From: Synergistaceae bacterium
GTDB taxonomy: Bacteria > Synergistota > Synergistia > Synergistales > Aminobacteriaceae
Length of the DNA: 27,938 bases
Assembly: GCA_022837505.1 (NCBI GenBank)
Contig: JALHFZ010000017.1
Span: 1 to 27,938 of the forward strand
Reading direction: 5' to 3'
Shown: positions 15,516-21,544 of the stretch, in pieces
Position numbering within the stretch: the first letter of the stretch is position 1
How the letters are laid out: the number at the start of each line of letters is the position of its first letter
The notes under the pieces: generated by a model
What the model was told of the DNA's origin: nothing
Database searches by the model: none
The model's input: the letters and a program-made list of their open reading frames with translations, nothing else
Translations under genes and position numbers: made by a program

Positions 15516-16283
15516 CTATTCCTTCCCCTTCATGGACGGCAGAGAAATCCGCCCCTCTTCCCCTCCTTTTTCCTGGTGTTCAGTCTCTGTATTATTGGCG
15601 ATCCCCGATCGGGGCCAATTTTCTTTTTTCCGCACTCTCCGGGAAAAATAGCTGTAATGGCGATTCTCTCTTATGGATTCGAGATCTCCCTTCTTCAGGG
15701 CCTCGATGATCTTCAGATGGGCCTTCGCCGAGGAGACCAGCTCGTCCTCGTCCTCGAGGTGCCGGAGCATAGCCTGATGGAGTTGAAAATAAACCCCCCG
15801 GAGAATTCTGATGGTCCAGGGCTTTCCGGACCGCTCGGCGATGAAAAGGTGGAATTCCAGGTCTATCCTGCTGAAGGCAAGGACTTTGTCATCCTTCCCA
15901 CCCTCCCCCGACGCCACGGAAAGAAGCTCGGAGTATAGGCCATAGAGGCGGTCGTAGTCGCCTTCCGTCAGAAGGTCTCTTTCCACGAGAGTCTCGAATA
16001 TCCGTGTCTCGAGGGCGAAGCGGATATCATACAGCTCCTCCGCATCGTCCGGAGAGAAACCGAGCACCACTGCCCCTTTCCTGGGAATCGACCGTATGAG
16101 CCCCTGTCCCTCCAGTTCCTTCAGGGCTTCTCTCACGGGGGCACGGCTGATGCTGAGCTCCCGCGCCAGCTCTTCCTCCCGTATGAAGCTGCCCGCAGGA
16201 TAGGTGCGGGAGAGAAGGATGTCCTTCCGGAGAAAGTCTGCCACTTCCCGGGCAAGAGATTTATGGTCTGCGATGGTATGTAT
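15516..16283 (-). CDS. GntR-family (FCD) transcription regulator
   Basis: Probable local repressor of the TRAP/lyase operon, of which it is the first gene. The N-terminal winged helix contains REEELARELSISRAPVREAL, followed by L-x-x-x-G-L-I and the wing RKGAVV; an alpha-helical FCD ligand domain follows, with DIRFALE, an F-H-x-x-I-A pattern and A-K-A-H-L. FCD regulators usually bind small carboxylates. Start choice is unusual. The only normal start codon is GTG at 16244, with no ribosome binding site and missing the first part of the conserved helix. Thirteen codons upstream an ATA (16283) lies 7 bases after GAGGAGG (16297-16291), and the added residues H-K-S-L-A-R-E-V fit the family. I therefore take 16283 (255 aa). 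The last ~35 residues are hydrophilic and unlike the domain. Confidence 0.85.
   Translation of the reverse strand: MHTIADHKSLAREVADFLRKDILLSRTYPAGSFIREEELARELSISRAPVREALKELEGQGLIRSIPRKGAVVLGFSPDDAEELYDIRFALETRIFETLVERDLLTEGDYDRLYGLYSELLSVASGEGGKDDKVLAFSRIDLEFHLFIAERSGKPWTIRILRGVYFQLHQAMLRHLEDEDELVSSAKAHLKIIEALKKGDLESIRENRHYSYFSRRVRKKENWPRSGIANNTETEHQEKGGEEGRISLPSMKGKE
15594..15619. repeat. Inverted repeat inside the 3' end of the regulator gene
   Basis: A 12-base palindrome CCCCGATCGGGG (15603-15614) is nested in outer arms ATTGG (15594-15598) and CCAAT (15615-15619). On the plus strand it is followed by a T-rich run, so it resembles a terminator for antisense transcription. It lies about 117-142 bases upstream of dctP, so it could also be an operator for that gene. 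Confidence 0.45.
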
Positions 16284-16306
16284 GAGGAAACCTCCTCGAA
16301 AAAATA

Positions 16307-16358
16307 TCGTCTACAGTCGACAAGATAAGTGTTACCATGAGGGGGGAATTCCTGTCAA
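16307..16358 (-). promoter_or_regulatory. Candidate promoter and operator of the gntR-TRAP-lyase operon
   Basis: Read on the minus strand, a perfect -35 TTGACA (16358-16353) is followed after 18 bases by a weak -10 TAACAC (16334-16329). Just downstream, TTGTCGAC and GTAGACGA form an imperfect dyad (16323-16307, six of eight positions matching) with the TTGTC..GAC.. look of FCD-regulator operators. A repressor bound there would cover the predicted start point, which suggests autoregulation. Confidence 0.4.
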
Positions 16359-16472
16359 GTTTTAAGGGAAAAAATACAGTATGCAAAGAACGCAATCCCC
16401 TTCACAAACCCTCGATCCCCTCCGCCAGGCCTTTTCTTGCCGCGGGGACTTCACCCTGTTTTCAAAGGGCTT

Positions 16473-16500
16473 TTGACAAACGCCGTCAATCCGATACAAT
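16473..16500 (+). promoter_or_regulatory. Sigma-70 promoter of the UPF0182 gene
   Basis: TTGACA (16473-16478), a 16-base spacer and TACAAT (16495-16500) give eleven of twelve consensus matches. The start codon at 16507 is 7 bases beyond the -10, which is where transcription should begin, so the mRNA would have no 5' leader. The rest of the 16284-16506 region holds the divergent regulator promoter and nothing else I recognise. Confidence 0.8.
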
Positions 16501-16506
16501 AAACCC

Positions 16507-19305
16507 ATGATGACAAAATTCGACTGGTTTCCCGGCGGCGAATGGAACTCCGATGAGGAGTCCGCCCCAAAGCGCCCCTTTCCTTCCTTTCCCTTTCGGA
16601 TCAACCGTGGCATAATCCTCGCGGGGCTCATTGCCCTTGTGCTTCTCGTCTTTCTCCCCGCCCTCGCCGAGCTCTATACGGACTACCTCTGGTACGATTC
16701 CGAGGGGTACGCCTCAGTCTTTCTGATCCGCCTCTTCGCAAGGGTTCCCCTCTTTTTCGCGGGGTTTCTCTTCTTCGCCTCTCTTCTGTGGATCAACCTC
16801 CTCATGGTGCGGCGGAACCTTCGGGTCCTCTACCCCGAGCACACCGACCTTCTCTCCTCCCGGGTCGTCGGCCTGGGCATCCTCGGGGGGGCGGTCTTCC
16901 TCGGCGTGACGAACGGAGCGGCCATCTCCTCGGAGTGGCCCATGGTTTTGAGATTTCTCAACGGCTCGGCCTTCGGAACGGCCGACCCGATCTTCGGCTA
17001 TGATACGGGGTTTTACGTCTTCAGCCTCCCCTTCTGGAATTTTCTCCATGCCCGGGTGCTGAACGTCCTCTTCCTCTCCCTCCTCACAGCCCTTGCCGCC
17101 TACGGGGCCTTCATCCTCCCCCGAAGCCGCGGAACGGCCTTTCCCCAGGTCCCCCTGAGAGCCCAGACCCATATCACCCTCCTGGCCGCCCTCGGCGCCC
17201 TCCTCTGGGGTGCGGGGTACTTCCTCGACCGCTTCGCCATTCTCTTCTCCCCCCGGGGGGTCACCTTCGGCGCGGGGTATACGGACGTCCACGCGGAGCT
17301 CCTCGCCCTGAACGTCCTCACGGGCCTCTCCGTGCTGATCTCCCTTTTCCTCCTGGCAAGCCTCTTCCGGAAGACCTGGAAGGTCTCCCTCGGCCTCATC
17401 GGCCTGCTCATCGTCTCCTCCATCGTCCTTCGGGGCTTCTACCCCGCCATCGTTCAGAAGTATTTCGTCGAACCGAACGAATTTGAACGGGAGAAGGAGT
17501 ACATCGGCTACAATATCGCCGCCACCCTCAAGGCCTACGATCTGGACGGCCTCGAACTCCAGACCGTTGTCCCCGACGATTCCATCACCTGGGAGGACGT
17601 TCAGAACAACGAGGAGACCATCAAGAACATACGCCTGTGGGATTACAGCCCCCTCCTGCGAACCTACAAACAGCTCCAGGAGATCCGCACCTACTACGAC
17701 TTCTCGAACGTGGACATCGACCGGTACACCTTTGACGGAGACTACCGGCAGGTGATGCTCTCCGCCCGGGAGCTCGACCTCAAGGGGATGCAGAACCCTA
17801 CCTGGATCAACACCCGCCTCGAGTTCACCCACGGCTACGGCATCGTCATGAACCCGGTGAACGAAATCTCCGGATCGGGACTCCCCCGCCTCTGGGTTCG
17901 GGATCTCCCCCCCCGGAGCGAGGTCAACCTTCCCATCACCCGTCCTCAGATCTACTTCGGAGAGAAGCCCAGCTCCTATATCTTCACGGGAACCACGGTG
18001 AAGGAGTTCGACTATCCCATGGGGGATTCAAACGTGCGGACAGCCTACGAGGGTACGGGAGGAGTTCCCATGGGGTCTCTCTTCCGGAGGGTGCTCTACG
18101 CCCTCAAGTTCGCCGACTTCAAGATCCTCTTCTCCGACGTCTTCACGGAGAAGAGCCGGATCAACTACCACCAGAACATCCAGGAAAGGCTGCTGATGGT
18201 CGCACCCTTCCTGTATTTTGATTCAGACCCCTACCTCATCGTCTCGGAAGGACGGCTCGTCTGGATGCAGGACGCCTATACCGCCACGGACAGCTACCCC
18301 TACTCCCAGCCGGTCTCCCTGGGGAGAAATCTTTCGATCAACTACATCCGCAACAGCGTCAAAGCCACGGTGGACGCCTATGACGGTACCATGAAGTTCT
18401 ACATCGTAGGCGAGGAGATGGATCCCGTGGTGGCGACCTGGAGCAGGATCTTCCCCGCGATCTTCCGCCCCCTCACGGAACTGCCCGAGGGACTCCGGGC
18501 CCATCTCCGCTACCCCCAGGATCTCTTCAATATCCAGAGCGAGATCTACAGGACCTATCACATGACCGATCCCAACACCTTCTACAACAAGGAAGACGTC
18601 TGGGACCGGAAGCCCACGGGGGACAGCAAGGAATCCCTCACCGCCTACTATGTGAACATGCGCCTCTCGGATTCCCAGAAGTCCGAGTTCGTACTCATCA
18701 GCCCCTTCCAGCCCGTGACCCGGGACAACATGATCGCCTGGATGGCCGGCCGGTCGGACGGCGAAAACTACGGAGAGCTCCTCGTCTACCAGTTTCCGAA
18801 GCAGAAGCTCATCTACGGACCCTCCCAGATAGAGGCCCTGACGAACCAGAACCCCGAGATCTCCGCCCAGCTCTCCCTCTGGAGCCAGAGAGGATCGGCG
18901 GTCATCCGGGGGAACATGACCGTCGTGCCCGTAGGCAAGGGGATTCTCTACGTCCAGCCCCTCTACCTCCGGGCGGAGAACAGCGAGCTGCCCGAGCTGA
19001 AGCGGGTGATCACCTCCACGGGAGGGCGGGTCGTCTGGGGAGAGACCCTCGAGGAGTCCCTTCTGCGCCTTCTCGGGCCGGACGGAGAAACGCCCCTTCC
19101 CCCTCAGGGGGTCTCCCCGGGAGAACTGAGGGTTCCCCCTGCTGAAGGAGAGGACCGCTCCCTCCAATCCCTCGCCGCCGAGGCAGGGAGATACTGGGAG
19201 GAGGCCCGGGAATCCCTGAAGGCCTCCGACTGGGAGGGGTACGGCAGGGCCATGAAAAAACTCGAAGAGGTCCTTGCCGAGATGGGCGGATTTACGGAAA
19301 AATAA
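16507..19305 (+). CDS. UPF0182 family large membrane protein
   Basis: Conserved membrane protein of unknown function (UPF0182, COG1615), 932 aa, full length for the family. The first ~35 residues are hydrophilic; about seven hydrophobic segments follow up to residue ~320, starting with GIILAGLIALVLLVFLPALAEL, then Y-T-D-Y-L-W-Y, a family hallmark. The remaining ~600 residues are a large soluble domain, probably outside the cytoplasmic membrane, with recognisable stretches such as QNPTWINTRLEFTHGYG, KEFDYP and the DPVVATWSRIFP region. The last ~50 residues are acidic and helical. Translation starts at ATG 16507 or the directly following ATG; neither has a ribosome binding site, in line with a leaderless message. 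It is monocistronic, closed by a strong terminator. Confidence 0.9.
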   Translation: MMTKFDWFPGGEWNSDEESAPKRPFPSFPFRINRGIILAGLIALVLLVFLPALAELYTDYLWYDSEGYASVFLIRLFARVPLFFAGFLFFASLLWINLLMVRRNLRVLYPEHTDLLSSRVVGLGILGGAVFLGVTNGAAISSEWPMVLRFLNGSAFGTADPIFGYDTGFYVFSLPFWNFLHARVLNVLFLSLLTALAAYGAFILPRSRGTAFPQVPLRAQTHITLLAALGALLWGAGYFLDRFAILFSPRGVTFGAGYTDVHAELLALNVLTGLSVLISLFLLASLFRKTWKVSLGLIGLLIVSSIVLRGFYPAIVQKYFVEPNEFEREKEYIGYNIAATLKAYDLDGLELQTVVPDDSITWEDVQNNEETIKNIRLWDYSPLLRTYKQLQEIRTYYDFSNVDIDRYTFDGDYRQVMLSARELDLKGMQNPTWINTRLEFTHGYGIVMNPVNEISGSGLPRLWVRDLPPRSEVNLPITRPQIYFGEKPSSYIFTGTTVKEFDYPMGDSNVRTAYEGTGGVPMGSLFRRVLYALKFADFKILFSDVFTEKSRINYHQNIQERLLMVAPFLYFDSDPYLIVSEGRLVWMQDAYTATDSYPYSQPVSLGRNLSINYIRNSVKATVDAYDGTMKFYIVGEEMDPVVATWSRIFPAIFRPLTELPEGLRAHLRYPQDLFNIQSEIYRTYHMTDPNTFYNKEDVWDRKPTGDSKESLTAYYVNMRLSDSQKSEFVLISPFQPVTRDNMIAWMAGRSDGENYGELLVYQFPKQKLIYGPSQIEALTNQNPEISAQLSLWSQRGSAVIRGNMTVVPVGKGILYVQPLYLRAENSELPELKRVITSTGGRVVWGETLEESLLRLLGPDGETPLPPQGVSPGELRVPPAEGEDRSLQSLAAEAGRYWEEARESLKASDWEGYGRAMKKLEEVLAEMGGFTEK

Positions 19306-19322
19306 AAGAATTCAACAAACAC

Positions 19323-19362
19323 AAAGTGCGGAGGGGGAAATCATTTCCCCCTCCGCACTTTT
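19323..19362. terminator. Bidirectional terminator between UPF0182 and pilin-like genes
   Basis: A 15-base perfect stem (19326-19340 with 19344-19358; arm GTGCGGAGGGGGAAA) with a 3-base loop is flanked by AAA on the left and TTTT on the right. It lies between convergent genes. Confidence 0.85.
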
Positions 19363-19381
19363 GCGTTCCCTCAGAGATTTC

Positions 19382-19837
19382 TCAGCGGACCTTCATCTCG
19401 ACACTGTCGCCGTCTTCATAGGGGGCCGCTGTGCCGACGGCCGTCCCCACCTTCAGCAGCCCCGTGCTCGGAGCCATGAGGCGCAGCTTCTTCCGCACCC
19501 CGGAGGAATGGGCCGTCAGGTCAAAGGTAAGATAGGCGTAGAGATCGCCGCTCGAGACAAGGGTAAACTCATCGGTCTTCGCCCCTCCGAGCATCTTCTT
19601 CACCTCTGCCGCATCGGCGGTGTCGTTCAGATCAGGCCAGTGCCCCTTGTCCAGCTTGAAAATAACCATGACGGACTTCATGGAACGCATGTCGCTGAGG
19701 ATAGAAGTCGCCTCCGCCTTGTCCTCCGCCGTCCCCATAAGCAGCAGCATTGCCGAAGCAAGGGTACCGATGATAATAATGACTATGAGCAGTTCCACGA
19801 GGGTGAATCCTCTCTTTTTCATCCCATTCCGCTCCAT
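19382..19837 (-). CDS. Type IV pilin-like protein with prepilin cleavage motif
   Basis: Small exported protein of 151 aa of the type IV pilin/pseudopilin class. The N-terminus has a short basic leader ending in Gly followed by FTLVELLIVIIIIG, the prepilin peptidase recognition and methylation site with Glu at position +5 of the mature protein. The rest is a small globular domain with no motif I know. Two starts are possible: ATG 19837 (AAAGGGG upstream, leader MERNGMKKRG) and ATG 19822 (GGAG upstream, leader MKKRG); I chose the first. No assembly ATPase, platform or peptidase gene is nearby, so it depends on machinery elsewhere. Whether it is a pilus subunit, a minor pilin or a secretion pseudopilin cannot be told. 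Confidence 0.8.
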   Translation of the reverse strand: MERNGMKKRGFTLVELLIVIIIIGTLASAMLLLMGTAEDKAEATSILSDMRSMKSVMVIFKLDKGHWPDLNDTADAAEVKKMLGGAKTDEFTLVSSGDLYAYLTFDLTAHSSGVRKKLRLMAPSTGLLKVGTAVGTAAPYEDGDSVEMKVR

Positions 19838-19881
19838 GGTACATCCCCTTTCCACCCCTGGCACTGCGGGTGTACCCGTTT

Positions 19882-19910
19882 ATTCTAAGGATCTGCCGGA
19901 AGATATGCAA
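19882..19910 (-). promoter_or_regulatory. Candidate promoter of the pilin-like gene
   Basis: On the minus strand TTGCAT (19910-19905), a 17-base spacer and TAGAAT (19887-19882) resemble a sigma-70 promoter, about 45 bases upstream of the chosen start codon. The -10 matches five of six positions; the -35 is weak. Confidence 0.4.
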
Positions 19911-20117
19911 TAGAAGGAGCATACTCCGGTCAACTTTCAGTAGACTTTTTTCTCCCACTACTTTGCATACACTGCTAAATCCAGCTGAAATATTCTTCCG
20001 GAAAAGGAGACTTTGAATTAATTTTTCATAAATCTTTAAAAAAAAGCCGGTGAAGTTCAGATATTCTCCCTTAAACCAAAGAAACCCTCTTCATTTATTA
20101 ACATTTTCGAACAATAC
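19911..20117. other. AT-rich intergenic stretch without a recognisable gene
   Basis: About 200 bases here are clearly more AT-rich than the flanking genes, with A and T runs around 20008-20042. I see no plausible protein, RNA family or repeat. It separates the divergent pilin-like and transglycosylase genes and probably holds upstream promoter elements or a regulator site. Confidence 0.4.
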
Positions 20118-20145
20118 TTGCCACCCTTTCCCTTTCGGTTATAAT
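20118..20145 (+). promoter_or_regulatory. Sigma-70 promoter of the lytic transglycosylase gene
   Basis: TTGCCA (20118-20123), a 16-base spacer and a perfect TATAAT (20140-20145). The start point would be near 20152, giving a leader of about 60 bases that ends in AAAGGAGG before the start codon. Confidence 0.7.
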
Positions 20146-20212
20146 AGGGCCCATTCTTTCCAGGGTATTCTGGATGAACATGTATGATGTTGCTTACAAA
20201 GGAGGGACATAG

Positions 20213-20932
20213 ATGAAACTGATACTCCGCCGCTGTATCATCGCAGCACTCTTCCTTTCCGTGACGGGGTTTCTTTTTCTCGCCGCAGAAGGAAAGCATG
20301 AAAGCGCACCGTTTCGCGGAATTTCCGGTCAAAACCTGAATGCCGCCGTCCTGCCCGCAGATTCAGAGTTTTTTCTCCTGACGGAGGAGTGCCTGAAGGC
20401 AGTCCTCTCCCCTATCCGGAACTTCGTGTCCACCTGCGAGGCGTCCACCCTCACCGTAGAGAACCTTTTCTCCAATGCGGCAGAGAACGTCCAGGCCCTT
20501 TCAACCTTCATAAGAGGGCAGAACAGCGCGATTTCCCGCCAGGAGGCCCTTCTGCAGGCCTCCGCTTTTTTGAAGTATTCCCATAAGTACAAGGTGCCCC
20601 TGGACCTCCTTCTGGCCGTGGCGTATACGGAGAGCCATTTCGATTCCTCCGCCCGGAGCCCTGCGGGGGCTGCGGGGATCATGCAGGTGATGTGGAAGAT
20701 CCATTCGGGCCTCCTCCAGGCCAACGGCATCATGGCTGAGGAGGAGCTCTATACCCCCGACAAAGGGATCGCCGCCGGAGCCCTTCTCATCTCCCGCTAT
20801 CTGAAGGCCTACGGCGATACCCAGACGGCCCTCGGGCGGTATTACGGCGGCTCCCCCACCGTCTACTGGGGGAGGATCTCCCGGAACCTGGCGAAGGTGA
20901 AGGACGCAAAACTCATGGCCAGCCTCAACTGA
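20213..20932 (+). CDS. Exported lytic transglycosylase, SLT domain
   Basis: Cleaves the glycan strands of peptidoglycan in the periplasm, forming 1,6-anhydro ends. The 239-aa product starts at ATG 20213 behind AAAGGAGG. Residues 5-25 form a hydrophobic signal peptide or anchor. A linker of about 80 residues precedes the SLT domain (~110-239), which shows the catalytic Glu in AYTESHFDSSARS (E140), then AGAAGIMQVM (151-160), and ALGRYYGGSP (207-215) in place of the more common ALAAYNAGP. These are the standard goose-lysozyme-like motifs. It stands alone between its own promoter and terminator, so it is probably a housekeeping wall-remodelling enzyme; the linker is unrecognised. Confidence 0.87.
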   Translation: MKLILRRCIIAALFLSVTGFLFLAAEGKHESAPFRGISGQNLNAAVLPADSEFFLLTEECLKAVLSPIRNFVSTCEASTLTVENLFSNAAENVQALSTFIRGQNSAISRQEALLQASAFLKYSHKYKVPLDLLLAVAYTESHFDSSARSPAGAAGIMQVMWKIHSGLLQANGIMAEEELYTPDKGIAAGALLISRYLKAYGDTQTALGRYYGGSPTVYWGRISRNLAKVKDAKLMASLN

Positions 20933-20950
20933 TCCTCCCCGGCCAAAGAA

Positions 20951-20992
20951 AAAAGCAGGCCTCCCCTTCCATTCCGGCGGAGGCCTGCTTTT
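20951..20992. terminator. Bidirectional terminator between transglycosylase and SMR genes
   Basis: AAAAGCAGGCCTCC (20951-20964) pairs perfectly with GGAGGCCTGCTTTT (20979-20992) across a 14-base loop, with further T residues after it. It separates convergent genes. Confidence 0.83.
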
Positions 20993-21023
20993 TGTTTTTT
21001 CGCCTTTCAGCGGAGGGGTCTTA

Positions 21024-21395
21024 TTACCCCTTCACGGAGATGAGCCAGATCCCCCCGAGGATTGCCCCCATCCCGGCGATCCGCCAGATATTCACCTCTT
21101 CTGAAAAAAAGAAGACCGAGACTGTGAGGATCAGCAAAAAGACCATCCCCGCCATGAGGGGGTAGGCCACGGACAGGTCCGTCCTGGTGAGGGCGGCGCT
21201 CAGGAAGACGAAGGAGATCCCGAAGCATCCCACCCCCGCTGCCGCCCAGGGGTTCAGGATTATTTTGAGCACCGCCTGCACCGCCCCGCCGTCGAGGAGG
21301 TCATGCTGCGCCCCGAAGGCATGTTTCATGAAGGTATTCGCCGCTGCGTTGAAGACCGCCGAACCGGCGAGAAGCAGAAGAGTCAGCCTGTCCAT
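21024..21395 (-). CDS. Small multidrug-resistance-like membrane protein, candidate lipid-linked sugar flippase
   Basis: Four-helix inner-membrane protein of 123 aa, in the length range of EmrE and of the ArnE/ArnF flippase subunits. The N-terminal helix aligns with EmrE through the end motif T-F-M-K (EmrE T-L-M-K), and SVAYPLMAGM near residue 74 matches the EmrE GIAYAIWSG helix. The proton- and drug-binding Glu14 of EmrE falls on Asn (N16) here, so classic proton-coupled drug export is unlikely. It is transcribed divergently from the lipid A aminoarabinose genes. My inference is flipping of undecaprenyl-phosphate-aminoarabinose, normally done by ArnE/ArnF, neither of which is otherwise in the window. 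A TATAAT at 21433-21428 (minus strand) may be its -10. Start ATG 21395 follows AAAGGGG. Confidence 0.7.
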   Translation of the reverse strand: MDRLTLLLLAGSAVFNAAANTFMKHAFGAQHDLLDGGAVQAVLKIILNPWAAAGVGCFGISFVFLSAALTRTDLSVAYPLMAGMVFLLILTVSVFFFSEEVNIWRIAGMGAILGGIWLISVKG

Positions 21396-21544
21396 TTTCG
21401 GATTTCCCCTTTCTTTTCGTCAGGGGGATTATACTGTAAATTCGAAAGTTGCGGAAGGGCAGCCTCGGACCCCGCAAATCCCTTCCCACAAAAGAAGGGT
21501 TTCATGTAAAATTGAGGGACGAATTTTTTTGGAAGAAAGGTACG

